A stretch of 64,000 nucleotides of DNA from Symmachiella dynata (GTDB taxonomy: Bacteria; Planctomycetota; Planctomycetia; Planctomycetales; Planctomycetaceae), in NCBI RefSeq assembly GCF_007747995.1, contig NZ_CP036276.1, positions 1,169,001 to 1,233,000 on the forward strand, given 5' to 3'. Under the pieces are notes generated by a model, which searched no databases, had not been told where the DNA came from, and worked only from the letters and a program-made list of their open reading frames with translations. Positions within the stretch are counted from its first letter, which is position 1, and the number at the start of each line of letters is the position of its first letter. This document shows positions 1 through 9,924 of this stretch, piece after piece. Position numbers and translations under genes: made by a program.

Positions 1-1000
1 GAACAGCTTGGCCGAACAGGTTCATGCCGTAGCGTTCGCGACGAGACATCGGTTCGCGCGATATATCGAGTGCCTCGCGAATCTCCTGTGACCGCAGCAG
101 TGACCAAGCCATTTGTTGGTGTCGGCTAAGACTAGCGATAGCTTGCGATTCCTCAACAGTGCGGCGTTGCGACTCCAGTTGGCCTAGCAACGACTTCCGC
201 TTGTTGAGCCGATCAAGGGTCAATCCAGGTTGTTGTTGTGCCGCACCTGAAACGGAAAACTTCAGCTCTGGTTTTACGCTGACAAACGGATCCTTCTCTT
301 TTGTGCTACCGACACCAAAAACCCCGACCCGTTCAACCTCGCGTTTGGCCTCTCCATCAAATTCGGTATACACGGGGTCATATCCGCGACCCAGAAAACC
401 GCCGTATGGCCCCGAACGTTGAAACAGTGGATTGAATTTGCTGAACCGAAATGGCAAGGCAAGATTGCGCGGGATCCCAGGCGAGAGTGCGTCCGGCGAC
501 CGGCGTTCTGCCAAATAATCCAGAACACTTCCAAAGAACGGATGATGCCGTGTATCCAAAGGGTGCGTCTCACTCTGGAAATCAACAGCAGGGTGCCCTG
601 TTAATGTAAAGACATTTGAGTGATTGTTGTTGTCATGCGTCATGGACCGAATCAACGTCAAGCGGTCCATGATGCGTGCAGTTTGGGGGAGATGCTCGCT
701 GATGCGAACGGTGGGGATCGCTGTCTGAATCGCTTTGTGTTCCCCACGGACTTCAGCAGCGGCGTCTGGTTTGGGATCAAATGTTTCCAGCTGTGAGGCC
801 GCTCCGGCCAGATACAACAGGATGACGCGCTTTGCTTGCCCAAAGGTTGCTGCGCGTTGCACAGCTTTGGCTTGAGCGGTGGGTTCTCCCAGAAGTTGCG
901 AGAGCGTCAACGCCCCTAGGCCGCAGGAACCGATGTTCAACACATCACGTCGGTTGACGCCGCGACAGAGTCGCTTTTGGGATCCCAGGATTCTCAGCAT
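1..1000 (-). CDS. DUF1501 family protein, 3' end cut by window edge
   Basis: An open frame runs from ATG at 1000 leftwards off the window edge, so about 333 N-terminal residues are visible and no stop is present. The N-terminus resembles a twin-arginine-like leader: RRDVL at residues 18-22 followed by a Gly/Leu-rich stretch. Next come the AKRVILLYLAGAASQLETFDPK segment (about residues 52-73) and the SMTHDNNNH stretch, both typical of the planctomycete DUF1501 (sulfatase-like, alkaline-phosphatase fold) family. These secreted proteins are usually paired with DUF1549/DUF1553 cytochrome-type proteins; no such partner lies upstream here, where the divergent esterase begins 146 bp away. Function within the family is not established. 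The family call is fairly secure from the N-terminal pattern; the substrate is unknown. Confidence 0.75.
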   Translation of the reverse strand, partial: MLRILGSQKRLCRGVNRRDVLNIGSCGLGALTLSQLLGEPTAQAKAVQRAATFGQAKRVILLYLAGAASQLETFDPKPDAAAEVRGEHKAIQTAIPTVRISEHLPQTARIMDRLTLIRSMTHDNNNHSNVFTLTGHPAVDFQSETHPLDTRHHPFFGSVLDYLAERRSPDALSPGIPRNLALPFRFSKFNPLFQRSGPYGGFLGRGYDPVYTEFDGEAKREVERVGVFGVGSTKEKDPFVSVKPELKFSVSGAAQQQPGLTLDRLNKRKSLLGQLESQRRTVEESQAIASLSRHQQMAWSLLRSQEIREALDISREPMSRRERYGMNLFGQAV

Positions 1001-1146
1001 GAGGAGACGTCCGCTTGATCGGAATGGAGACACATTTCCGTCTTCGATGTTGTTTCAATATACTTAAAACTACCTCACGATGCCAACAGATTTTATAATG
1101 AAACCATCCTCGTATTTCGGCTCAAACCTCGCTGGGAGTATCTGTC

Positions 1147-3369
1147 ATGTCAAAATCCTTTACGCTTCTAAGCGCTTTGCTCGTGCTCTGGTTCACAAAC
1201 GCTTTGAATGCGGAGGATTTTGCCATTCGAGATGGCGAGACTGTCGGCTTTTTGGGGGATAGTATCACTGCAGCAAGGACATACGGAAAGCACATCGAAA
1301 AATTCACACTCTTGCGCTATCCGGAGCGGGAAGTGCATTTCATCAATTTGGGGAGAGGTGGTGACACAGCAGCGGGTGGCCTCAAGCGGCTTGAGCGGGA
1401 TGTGTTTGATAATGGCGTGACTCTGCTAACCGTTGCGTATGGCGTCAACGATATCGGTTGGGGGGCCAAGGCGGATGACGAACACCGGCAATTGTATCTC
1501 GATTCGATTCGCAAAATCGTTGCGGCTTGCAAGAAACGAGGCGTCCGGGTTTATATTTGTTCGGCAGCAATCACCGCGGGACATCCTGACAAGACCAAGA
1601 ATGATTTTCTCCAACAGATGTGCGATGCGGGATTGGCCATTGCCCGAGATGAGGGGGCAGGGACCATTGATATTCAGCGGACCATGCGAGACATCCAGCG
1701 GTCGGTTCTTACCGCGAATGAGTCTCTTCCAGTTGAGAAGCATGAATCGTTGCACGTTGCCGACGGCATTCACCTGAATGACTTGGGGCAAATGGCGATG
1801 GCCTATGCGATTTTGAAGGGATTGGGAGCGCCGGCTGATGTCTCATCCTGTGTCATCGATGCCGCGGCTGGTCAGGTTCTAGAAACAAACGGTTGTCAAA
1901 TCTCTGAGGTCACTGCTGCTGACGATACCATAACCTTCACGCGCCTGGATCGAGGCCTGCCGTACAACAGCGGCGCGTTCGCGACCTTGAAGTATCGCTA
2001 CGTGCCCATGAATCAAATCAACCAATATCGACTGACGGTGCGGAATCTCAATCCCGGCAAGTACAAGCTCACGGTTTCCGGACGAGAAATCGGCATCTGG
2101 CGCGCAGGCGAATTCGCCAAGGGGCTTAATATCGCTTCCACAACTCCGGATGCTTGGCAGCCAGGCGGTCCTTGGGATGCGCAAGCGACTGTGTTGAAGT
2201 CTCTCACTGAGGCAAGGTACGAAGTCGATTTAGCCCACTTGCACGCGAAGCGGTCGCTGCCCGAGACTCCGTTGCTAGATTCGCTGACCAACCAAGCAGA
2301 ACATGCCAATCAGGAAATTGAAGAAATGCAGCGATTTGTCGCCAAACCGCGACCGTATCAGTTTGTCCTGACCCGCGAAGCGGATGAGACGACAATTGCA
2401 TCCCCACTAGAAAATCAGGTGTTTCAACGGCATGCCCGCAACGCGGGTCGGATCCTCATTCGGGGGAGGACCACGAGGGATGTGGATCAGGTCCAGGTTC
2501 GTTTTCGTGGGCAGCCGTTACAAGGAGAAGTTCCGGGTGAGTGGCAGTCGATCAAGTTCAATCGCGAGGACGGGGTATTCCAGAAATCACTGGAGTTTCC
2601 CGCCGGGGGGTGGTTTTCAATGGATCTCAAGCTGACCAAGGCAGGCCAAACCGTCGCACAGCAAACTGTCGACAAGTTCGGCGTCGGCGAGGTTTTTGTT
2701 GGGGCAGGGCAGTCCAACTCGACTAACTCGGGACAGTTCAAGACAAAACAAACGACCGGCATGGTCTCCTCCTTTAGTGGAGAGCATTGGCAGATCGCCG
2801 ATGACCCTCAACCGGGAGTCGCAGACCGTTCACAGGGAGGGAGCTATTTCCCAGCGTTTGGTGATGCTCTGTATGAGGCGTATCAGGTTCCGATCGGTAT
2901 CGCAGCCACAGGATATGGAGGGACGAGCGTCAATGCCTGGCAGCCAAAGGATGAAGGGCTATTTCGCTGGATGATGACACGTATCGATCAACTCGGTCCG
3001 CATGGATTTCGGGCGATTCTTTGGCACCAGGGAGAAAGCGATGTGGAAATGCCCAGTGACGAGTACTACGACAAACTCAAGCGTGTGATCGACACGAGTC
3101 GTGATGAAGCGGGTTGGAACATTCCGTGGCTCGTCGCCCAGGTCTCGTATCACAATCCCGATGCGCCTTCATTTAAAACAACACGTACGGCGCAAGCAAA
3201 ATTGTGGGCCGAGGGCGTGGCCCTGGAAGGGCCGGATACGGACACACTGACAGGTGATCATCGTGACTTAGATGGAAAAGGAATCCACTTCAGCCCCAAA
3301 GGTCTCAAAGCACATGGGCTGCTGTGGAGCGAACAGGTCAAACCATTGATTGATAAGGCCATCCAATAG
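1147..3369 (+). CDS. Two-domain secreted carbohydrate esterase: SGNH hydrolase plus sialate O-acetylesterase-like domain
   Basis: The 740-residue product starts with a clear signal peptide (cleavage expected near residue 22, LNA-ED). The N-terminal half is an SGNH/GDSL hydrolase: GDSI at 37-40 supplies the nucleophile Ser39, GGDT near 72 and GVND near 99 the oxyanion-hole blocks, and DGIHLND near 205 the Asp/His pair. The C-terminal third has the sialate O-acetylesterase (DUF303/SASA) marks: GQSNS near 515, WHQGESD near 625 and a GIHFSP block near the end. Two esterase domains in one secreted chain suggest deacetylation of an acylated polysaccharide in the periplasm or outside the cell; the substrate is inferred only. 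GGGAG about 10 bases before the ATG supports the start. It diverges from the DUF1501 gene and converges on the sugar dehydrogenase. Confidence 0.85.
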   Translation: MSKSFTLLSALLVLWFTNALNAEDFAIRDGETVGFLGDSITAARTYGKHIEKFTLLRYPEREVHFINLGRGGDTAAGGLKRLERDVFDNGVTLLTVAYGVNDIGWGAKADDEHRQLYLDSIRKIVAACKKRGVRVYICSAAITAGHPDKTKNDFLQQMCDAGLAIARDEGAGTIDIQRTMRDIQRSVLTANESLPVEKHESLHVADGIHLNDLGQMAMAYAILKGLGAPADVSSCVIDAAAGQVLETNGCQISEVTAADDTITFTRLDRGLPYNSGAFATLKYRYVPMNQINQYRLTVRNLNPGKYKLTVSGREIGIWRAGEFAKGLNIASTTPDAWQPGGPWDAQATVLKSLTEARYEVDLAHLHAKRSLPETPLLDSLTNQAEHANQEIEEMQRFVAKPRPYQFVLTREADETTIASPLENQVFQRHARNAGRILIRGRTTRDVDQVQVRFRGQPLQGEVPGEWQSIKFNREDGVFQKSLEFPAGGWFSMDLKLTKAGQTVAQQTVDKFGVGEVFVGAGQSNSTNSGQFKTKQTTGMVSSFSGEHWQIADDPQPGVADRSQGGSYFPAFGDALYEAYQVPIGIAATGYGGTSVNAWQPKDEGLFRWMMTRIDQLGPHGFRAILWHQGESDVEMPSDEYYDKLKRVIDTSRDEAGWNIPWLVAQVSYHNPDAPSFKTTRTAQAKLWAEGVALEGPDTDTLTGDHRDLDGKGIHFSPKGLKAHGLLWSEQVKPLIDKAIQ

Positions 3370-3501
3370 TTATCGTTTGTTCATCAACATGAAGTTGTTG
3401 TAGTCATTATATTCGCCGTAAGGGCTTACTTACATCGCTTCGTACGGCAAGCAAAGTCAAAAGTCGGCAAGGATAGTTGCGTCTCTGCCGCACCTAAAAA
3501 A

Positions 3502-5760
3502 CTACTTCATCTGCTGAATCCACTCGCGGAGTAACTCCACCCCCTCTTCATCAATGACGCTTGAGCCAATGTGGGGCATGCGTCCGATTTTAAGCAAGCT
3601 CATGCGATGTGTGAGCAGTGAGCGGTCCGGGTGGCCGGGGGCGATGAGGCGCGCGTCTTTAATGCCGTAGTGGCCTCGTTCAGGCGTGGCATCAATGAGT
3701 CCAGCTTTGCTGAGTGGCAAATCGGCCAGCAACTGAAAATCGGTGAGACCTCCCCCCCAGAGTCGATGGCAGTGCGAGCAGTTGGCGTGGAGATAAGACC
3801 GCGCCCGGTCGTTGATACTTTGGGTATGGTCGTGATAGTCGGCCAGTCGAGGAAGAGCCTCCGGAGACTGGGGAAGCGGCTTGGCGAAAACTCCCCACTC
3901 TTCGAGTTGTGCAAGCTGATTCCGTGGTTGGCCATCGCCGTAATCGTGCAGCCGGTTCATTTGCAGTGTGTTGACACCGAGTGCATATTTGGCAGCCATC
4001 GTATGGCAGAGCGTGCATTCGGCCCGGCTGGGGAAGTGCCAAGTCTGCTGCCTCACTCCCCCGGGGGCGTTTTTATCCTGAATGTTCAGTACACGGTCCG
4101 CTCCTTGTGCATCGAGCAAAACAGCATCGGTCTGAGCGTCATTCCAGACGTAGGTGTAGCCTCGCCAAAACTGTGCCCCGTACCGCTCGCGATCGCCCGG
4201 CATGCTTTTGAAATGCAGGAGACGCGTCTCCAATCGGCGTGTGGATAAGGGATTGCCGGCTTCCATTTCCAGCGAAAATGTTTTGACAAGCACCGTTCCA
4301 TCGGGAAATCGCCAGCCGGGGGGTGGCGCGGGATAAGTGACGTCGTCGAAGAGAATTTGTGAATCGCCGGGCCTGGCGATAAATCGTTCCTTGCTGGCTC
4401 CATCCGACCAGAGTGGAGCATTGACCGAGTAAGGAATCAGCCCCGGCTGTGGAATGTGGTCGGTGGTGGAAACAAACAGGCCGGTCTCACTGAGCAAACG
4501 AGGGAATGTTGGCTCGTCCTCATCAGGCAGTGGCGCCGGGACCAACCGTTGGAGTGTGCCGCTCACATGGTCGACGACAAGCACTTCGCCTTGCTTGTTT
4601 TGAGCGAAGGCGACAATCCGGAATTGCGTGTCGGCCAGTTGACGTGGCTTCGTGGGCTGACCACCCACGAGTCGCACACTCCAGATCTTGCCCGTGTCGT
4701 AATCACCATAGATGTAACAGCCATGCAGGTCGGCCGGTTCGGCTGCTTCCCAAATGTATCCCCCGGTGATGGAACGTGATTCGCTGTGAGGATGTTCGAG
4801 CAACGGCGGCTGTATCGGTGTCGGTCCCAGCTGGCGGTCCGGTTTGAAATCATGGGTTCCCTCTTTGATGCTCCAACCGTAGTTGCCACCCGGTTGAACG
4901 AGCTCGATCATCTCCCACAAATCCTGACCAACATCCCCCGCCCAGAGATGGCCCTCGCCGTCAAAGCTGAACTTCCAAACGTTGCGATGTCCATAAGAAT
5001 AGACTTCCGGACAGGCATCGGGCGTATTGATAAAAGGATTGTCTGCCGGAATAGCATAAGGCTTGTCCCCTGCGGAACGATCGACGTCGATGCGGAGGAT
5101 GGAAGCGAGAAAATCGTCGATGCGCTGACCGGTCAAGTGCCAATCGGCCCAGCCACTGCCATCACCGGTAGAAACATACAACAGGCCATCGGGACCAAAC
5201 CGGACACAGCCGCCGTTGTGCCCTCCGGCTAGCCAAGACAGCAGGACGACTTCTGACAGCGGCTTGGCATGAAAACGATCATCGGCTGAAGTTTCGAATC
5301 GCGACAGCCGGGTCCCATCCTCAGCCCCCTCTTTCACGATGGAGACAACAAACAAGCGGCCATTGTTCACAAAGTCCGGATGCGCGGCGGCCCCGTAAAT
5401 AGTCCGCTCAAGATCCATCAACAGCTTGGGCTTGGCATCGGGAGTGTCTGCAAACGTGAACAGTTTGCCGTTCCGTTCGCAGAGCAGAAACCGGTTGGTC
5501 CCGGGAATCAGGCTGATTGCCAATGGCTCGTCAAACTTCAATTCTGGAAAAGCATTCTCCAGCTGATAGGGAAGCGGCGGGTCGGGTGTCCCGTGGATCC
5601 GAGAGGTGGTCCAGAGCGCACGATCACTTTTGGTTGAGGAGCCTTGCTCAGCAGTCAGGCTCTGGTCCCCGGTCAAGGAGACCAGGCCAATCAAGCCAAG
5701 AACTATTGGGAAAAAGTGCCGAGAGTCTCTCCCCAATCGTTGTTTTCTTTTTCCGAGCAT
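3502..5760 (-). CDS. PQQ-dependent sugar dehydrogenase with C-terminal cytochrome c-like domain
   Basis: I choose the ATG at 5760 (752 aa) over the in-frame ATG at 5853, because it is followed at once by a basic N-terminus and a hydrophobic signal peptide. The first half is a glucose/sorbosone dehydrogenase beta-propeller: HPDF, GGHNGG, GDGSGWAD, AGDVGQD and PGGNYGW blocks are all present and normally surround PQQ and calcium. The second half resembles the region that follows this propeller in many planctomycete proteins and holds two CxxCH haem-attachment motifs, CTLCH near residue 581 and CSHCH near residue 660. The expected role is periplasmic oxidation of an aldose or related compound with electrons passed to covalently bound haem. 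The sugar is not predictable. No cytochrome partner or PQQ gene lies nearby. Confidence 0.85.
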   Translation of the reverse strand: MLGKRKQRLGRDSRHFFPIVLGLIGLVSLTGDQSLTAEQGSSTKSDRALWTTSRIHGTPDPPLPYQLENAFPELKFDEPLAISLIPGTNRFLLCERNGKLFTFADTPDAKPKLLMDLERTIYGAAAHPDFVNNGRLFVVSIVKEGAEDGTRLSRFETSADDRFHAKPLSEVVLLSWLAGGHNGGCVRFGPDGLLYVSTGDGSGWADWHLTGQRIDDFLASILRIDVDRSAGDKPYAIPADNPFINTPDACPEVYSYGHRNVWKFSFDGEGHLWAGDVGQDLWEMIELVQPGGNYGWSIKEGTHDFKPDRQLGPTPIQPPLLEHPHSESRSITGGYIWEAAEPADLHGCYIYGDYDTGKIWSVRLVGGQPTKPRQLADTQFRIVAFAQNKQGEVLVVDHVSGTLQRLVPAPLPDEDEPTFPRLLSETGLFVSTTDHIPQPGLIPYSVNAPLWSDGASKERFIARPGDSQILFDDVTYPAPPPGWRFPDGTVLVKTFSLEMEAGNPLSTRRLETRLLHFKSMPGDRERYGAQFWRGYTYVWNDAQTDAVLLDAQGADRVLNIQDKNAPGGVRQQTWHFPSRAECTLCHTMAAKYALGVNTLQMNRLHDYGDGQPRNQLAQLEEWGVFAKPLPQSPEALPRLADYHDHTQSINDRARSYLHANCSHCHRLWGGGLTDFQLLADLPLSKAGLIDATPERGHYGIKDARLIAPGHPDRSLLTHRMSLLKIGRMPHIGSSVIDEEGVELLREWIQQMK

Positions 5761-5898
5761 TTGGTAATGCGTCCGAAAATGATATCGAAGCGGATTCCAG
5801 ATGTAATAAAACTCTGTTCCCTCGCCAGCCAAGCCGGTTTTGACAGATGCCATGCATCGCTAAATGCAATGAGGCAGCGCGGCATGGAATGCTGGGGT

Positions 5899-6477
5899 CT
5901 AGATATCTGTTTTCGGGCGAGTGCGGAACGCATCAGGCGTCTGCTTTTGGGCCATCTGCTTGTCTCCCAACCGTTTGACTGCCGCTTCGGTCACCGCCGT
6001 TCCCTTCAGATTCAATTCGTGAATCACGTAGATATTCGAAACGCTGTCGAGCCCAGCATCCGTGATTTTTGTATTGCTGAGGTCCAGGAAAAAGACTTTT
6101 TGCAGAACCTCATCCTTGTCGAGCTGTGCTAACTGTTCATCCGTAATCGAGGAATCGGCTAGATTGAGTTCATAGACCGATTTCTCCTTGGCGACTTCGG
6201 CGATGGCGTTGAGCAACGCATCATCAAGTTCCGCACCACTCAGGTCAATAAACCAGCCGACACCGTTCAACCCATGCATGGAACGCTTTTCCATGACGGC
6301 TGAACCACCGGCATCGGCGATCATTTCGGAAAAAGCATTTCGTTTGTCCAGCATTTGCTGGTATTCGCTTTTGCCCTCAAATAGGCCGCAACCCGTCAAC
6401 AGAAAGAATCCACTGGCGACAACCAGGCATTTTGCCCACCCAGCGCAACGTACCTGGGCATCTAAATCGAAGGACAT
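5899..6477 (-). CDS. Leucine-rich-repeat lipoprotein
   Basis: I place the start at ATG 6477 rather than the frame opening at 6540, because AGAGGA precedes it and a lipoprotein signal peptide follows (hydrophobic stretch ending LLTGC). The mature part, about 160 residues, contains short leucine-rich repeats of the kind LDLSNTKITDAGL and LNLKGTAVTEAAV, which match the cysteine-containing/RI-like LRR subtype common in planctomycetes. The product should be anchored to a membrane by the lipidated cysteine and act as a protein-binding scaffold; nothing in the sequence names a partner. It is transcribed in the same direction as the dehydrogenase downstream but separated by over 130 bp, so an operon is possible but not shown. 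Confidence 0.75.
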   Translation of the reverse strand: MSFDLDAQVRCAGWAKCLVVASGFFLLTGCGLFEGKSEYQQMLDKRNAFSEMIADAGGSAVMEKRSMHGLNGVGWFIDLSGAELDDALLNAIAEVAKEKSVYELNLADSSITDEQLAQLDKDEVLQKVFFLDLSNTKITDAGLDSVSNIYVIHELNLKGTAVTEAAVKRLGDKQMAQKQTPDAFRTRPKTDI

Positions 6478-6543
6478 CTGCAATCCTCTGCTAAAAATAA
6501 TCTTGCCATGACATAGCCCGGGTATCCGGGCGTGTATCAATGT

Positions 6544-6575
6544 CGGGGTGCAAACAATGCATTGTTTGCACCCCG
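6544..6575. terminator. Perfect 32-bp palindrome, possible bidirectional terminator
   Basis: The sequence from CGGGGTGCAAAC to GTTTGCACCCCG is a perfect uninterrupted 16 + 16 bp inverted repeat centred on TGCA. On the plus strand it is followed a few bases later by a short T run. It sits between the LRR lipoprotein gene and the end of the DUF1559 gene, so it could stop read-through or be a protein-binding site. Confidence 0.5.
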
Positions 6576-6623
6576 ATTCTCTTAGCTTTTTGCAGGTGAG
6601 ATGATTCCCACTTGCTGCGGTTT

Positions 6624-6657
6624 AATACTCCTGAGGCCTCCATGGCTTCGGGGTATT
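6624..6657 (-). terminator. Stem-loop after the DUF1559 gene
   Basis: On the minus strand AATACCCCGAAGCC and GGCCTCAGGAGTATT pair, with one wobble, around the loop ATGGA, about 30 bp past the DUF1559 stop. No strong U tract follows, so it may be an RNA 3'-end stabiliser rather than a classical intrinsic terminator. Confidence 0.55.
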
Positions 6658-6684
6658 ATTTCCAGCGAAAATTAGCAATACGTT

Positions 6685-7668
6685 TTAGAATTCGTTAACC
6701 ACAAGACCATCGTTCATCGACCCAAGCAGGTGGTAAATTCCCACATCGTTCGAATCATTCGGGGAATCGTTCCACTGAATGCTGTCATTGATGAAGTGCA
6801 CCGAACCGTCTCCCAACAAAAAGAAGGCACCGCCTTGGTGTTGGCTGCTAAACGCGATCTTCGGGTTGTCTACAGCGTTCGTGTCAGACGGGTCGAGGCT
6901 ATGTTTGCCGGTATTCATTTGATACTCAGTCAAACCAGCCAGACACCAAACGTTCGTAATGCCCTCTTCGGATAACTCTTGACCGGCCCAAATACCCGCC
7001 CAGAATCCATCCTTTGAGCGGCGTTCGCCGACCATAATCGTATTTGATAGACCATCGCTGACATTTTTAATCGCAACCGTTCCACCGCCACTGGGGAAGA
7101 TGCCATCGCCATCGCCCCGGTCTCCATTGCAAGCCATGTAGTTCGATTTTGCGAATGTTGTGTCAGTCGGAACCACCATCGTTCCAGATATCGGATCCGG
7201 GAAGGGGCGATTTTCATTAATCCCCTCGCCGATGTCCGAAGGACACAGAAAGGCGGGCAACGGACTGCGCAATCCCGTAAGACCCGCTGGATCATTGGCA
7301 GCTTGTTCAAACGTTTGATCGCCGATACCGAGTACTTTGTAGAGGTTGCCTTGGTCCAGATACGGCAGGATCATGACCGACCAAGCCCATTGACTGTTCA
7401 AACGAGAATCCCACACCGGTGGGTCTTCATCCAGGCCCGAAAAGTCATAGTAACTTGCGATCGGGAATACCTTGTGGACATCGTGATAGTTGTGCAGCGC
7501 CAAGCCAAGCTGTTTCAAATTGTTGCGACATTGCGTCCGCCGCGCCGCCTCCCGCGCCTGTTGCACCGCTGGCAACAGCAGAGCAATCAAGATCGCGATA
7601 ATGGCAATAACTACCAATAGCTCGATCAGCGTAAAACCCTGACTCTTCCTCCGGACATTAGTACTCAT
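6685..7668 (-). CDS. DUF1559 prepilin-like protein
   Basis: The 327-residue product begins with a type IV prepilin-style leader and helix: GFTLIELLVVIAIIAILIAL, with Gly11/Phe12 and the Glu at mature position 5 intact. A conserved stretch with QQAREAARRTQCRNNLKQLG follows, and a late DGSVHFI block ends the domain. This is the DUF1559 (SBP_bac_10) pattern, massively expanded in planctomycetes, whose members are exported by pseudopilin-type machinery; their role is not established. GGAGAG eight bases upstream of the ATG supports the start. The upstream 270 bp to the acyl-AMP ligase gene hold no other reading frame and should contain its promoter. Confidence 0.93.
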   Translation of the reverse strand: MSTNVRRKSQGFTLIELLVVIAIIAILIALLLPAVQQAREAARRTQCRNNLKQLGLALHNYHDVHKVFPIASYYDFSGLDEDPPVWDSRLNSQWAWSVMILPYLDQGNLYKVLGIGDQTFEQAANDPAGLTGLRSPLPAFLCPSDIGEGINENRPFPDPISGTMVVPTDTTFAKSNYMACNGDRGDGDGIFPSGGGTVAIKNVSDGLSNTIMVGERRSKDGFWAGIWAGQELSEEGITNVWCLAGLTEYQMNTGKHSLDPSDTNAVDNPKIAFSSQHQGGAFFLLGDGSVHFINDSIQWNDSPNDSNDVGIYHLLGSMNDGLVVNEF

Positions 7669-7941
7669 ACCAGCTCTCCAATTTTATGGGAAAAAGATAG
7701 GAAAATGTACCGTTGGCTGCGTCGCGTGGCGGATTCTGTGGTGCGAATTTATAAGGTGGTTGTCAATAGGAAAAACTCGAATCGCAATCCAGCTTAAAGC
7801 CATCGGGGATTCTCGCATAGTTTTTAAGCCCCGTCAAAGGATTTCTCTTGACAGCTAGAGAATTCTTGCAATGAACTTGCCCTCGAACCAGAGCGGAGCA
7901 CGCAATTTGCGCCTCCTGCGCGCTTGATTTATGTGCAAAGC

Positions 7942-9708
7942 TCAGGAGTTGATCTCCCGGTATATGCAGCTGATCTCATCGTCAATGTAACTTTGTCGAA
8001 ACGCCAGTCTCCGCAGTTTTCCACTAGTGGTCTTGGGCAATGTTGCCGGTCTCAGGAGGAGAATTTCTGCTGGATTGACGCCAAAAGATAAGTTCACCGC
8101 ATAGCGAATTGCCGCCACAACCGTTTCCGGCGATATCTGACGTATGGCAGTTCTTTGGAGCTCCGCAGAAACAATCAGTTCCTCCTGGCCGTTGATTTCG
8201 GTGGAAAACACCAAAACACCGCTGGGGGCAATCGCAGCGTCGGCAGCGCAAACGCGTTCCTCAATATCCTCGGGATGAAGGTTTTTGCCGCGCACGATCA
8301 TTAATTCTGAGTTCCGACCTGTAATAAACAGTTCACCAGCGGATAAAAAACCTACGTCCCCTGTGCGGAGAAAACGATGCGACTGGCCGTCTAAACTCAG
8401 CTCGAAGAATTGTTCGGCATTCAGATCTTGCCGCTGGAAATACCCGCGTGTTACGGAAGGTCCAGCGAGACAAACCTCGCCGATCTGTTCATCGGGCAAT
8501 GGTTCGCCCGCGGTATCGATGATCAAAACGCAAGATCCATCAAAGCATTGTCCGCTGCCTGAGAGGCTGGTTTCATCGTCCGGCGACGAAGGAGGGGTGA
8601 TTTGTTGCCGGGCCAAGGCGGCTGTGCTGACCTGTTTGATCACCGGCGCAGCATCCACCGGACCGCCGGTCGCCATCAGTGTCGCTTCCCCTAAACCATA
8701 ACAGGGAAAGAACGCCTCGCGACGAAAACCGCACCCCGAAAATCGTTTGACGAAACGGGCGAGTGTTTCTGACCGAACCTTCTCTGCCCCCACAAACGCG
8801 ACTCGCCAAGACGAGAAATCCAAACCCAACAGATCGTCATCGCGGATTTTTTCCAAGCAATGCCGATAACCGAAATCGGGACCGCCGGAGATTGTCACTT
8901 TATGATCTGACATCAATTGCAGCCAATGCAGGGGGCGCAGCACGAATTCCTCAGGGGGAATGCACCAGCTTGTGAGTCTTGCAAACATCGCACCGAGGTA
9001 GCTACCGACGAGGCCCATGTCATGGTAATGCGGCAGCCAAGTGACAGCCCGGTCGTGCTGCGCGTCTAGCTGCATGCGTTCACAGATGAACCGCAGGTTG
9101 GACAGTAAGTTCGCGTGTGAAATCTGCACCCCTTTGGGACGCGAGGTGGAACCGGACGTATATTGCAAAAAGGCAATATCCTGGGCAGCTGCATCGAAAC
9201 GCGGGGCAGCTGTTTGGTTACGCCACTGGCTGGGAGTGACCACGGGAAGACCATCGAAATAGGGATGCTGATCTCGACGCTTGTTCAAAACCTCCGCCAC
9301 TGAGTCGTCCACGACCAAGACTGACGGTTCGCAGTCTTGACACAAACTGGCGAATTGCTCGCTGTTTCGATTGAGATTGGGAACGTGCAATGGGACCGCG
9401 ATCACGCCGGTGGAGAGGCAACCCATAAACGCTTCCCAAAAGGCGGCCCCCGTGGGGAACAGCAACAGCGCGCGCTGACCCAAAGATGTATATTCCGAAA
9501 GCACCGCGGACGCTGCTGCGGCACGCGTCACCAGTTCCCCGTATGTCAACGAATCGGCAGCTTGCCACCGGGTTGCGGGAAATACAAACAGCGGTTTATT
9601 GGCGAATTGGGATGCCGCTTCGTAAAGCTCTGTGCAGAGTGTCATCATCATTTGTTCCAAGGTGTTGTCACCGGCTGACTGAAAGGCATTCGCCATCATC
9701 AATGACAT
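7942..9708 (-). CDS. Fatty acyl-AMP ligase (AMP-binding, ANL superfamily)
   Basis: The 588-residue protein has the ANL adenylation motifs: the phosphate-binding loop TSGSTSRPKG at 184-193 (Ser in place of the usual Gly), the LPHYHDMGLVG block near 225, FFPCYGLGEAT around 330, and GYFQRQ...FLRTGDVGFL...ITGRNSELMIVRGKN with the hinge and late Asp. LPHYHDMGL is characteristic of fatty acyl-AMP ligases, which load a fatty acyl adenylate onto an acyl carrier protein rather than CoA. A partner carrier protein gene lies 1.9 kb away on the other strand and an MBOAT-like transferase follows it, so the three probably form one acyl-transfer route. The start is the first of several Met codons; 9696 is an alternative. 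Confidence 0.85.
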   Translation of the reverse strand: MSLMMANAFQSAGDNTLEQMMMTLCTELYEAASQFANKPLFVFPATRWQAADSLTYGELVTRAAAASAVLSEYTSLGQRALLLFPTGAAFWEAFMGCLSTGVIAVPLHVPNLNRNSEQFASLCQDCEPSVLVVDDSVAEVLNKRRDQHPYFDGLPVVTPSQWRNQTAAPRFDAAAQDIAFLQYTSGSTSRPKGVQISHANLLSNLRFICERMQLDAQHDRAVTWLPHYHDMGLVGSYLGAMFARLTSWCIPPEEFVLRPLHWLQLMSDHKVTISGGPDFGYRHCLEKIRDDDLLGLDFSSWRVAFVGAEKVRSETLARFVKRFSGCGFRREAFFPCYGLGEATLMATGGPVDAAPVIKQVSTAALARQQITPPSSPDDETSLSGSGQCFDGSCVLIIDTAGEPLPDEQIGEVCLAGPSVTRGYFQRQDLNAEQFFELSLDGQSHRFLRTGDVGFLSAGELFITGRNSELMIVRGKNLHPEDIEERVCAADAAIAPSGVLVFSTEINGQEELIVSAELQRTAIRQISPETVVAAIRYAVNLSFGVNPAEILLLRPATLPKTTSGKLRRLAFRQSYIDDEISCIYREINS

Positions 9709-9924
9709 ATCGTATCATCATTGAATGAACAATCCCGCTTGTTTTCCATCCGAAGAATCGTTTCGCGACCAGACCTCGCCTTGCCGGTAGGTCACGACAA
9801 TGGCATGCGGCAGCGCAGTCGATGGACTAGTCGAGGCAGCATTACGGTTCAAATGGAGCAGAACCTTGTTGTAACCAATTCCAAATCCCCTTGTTGTTGG
9901 CTTCGTTTTCGTAAAAGGTGACTC

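Noticed and set aside
3631-4248. 205-codon plus-strand frame
   Set aside because: It is antisense to the well-supported PQQ dehydrogenase and has no family features.
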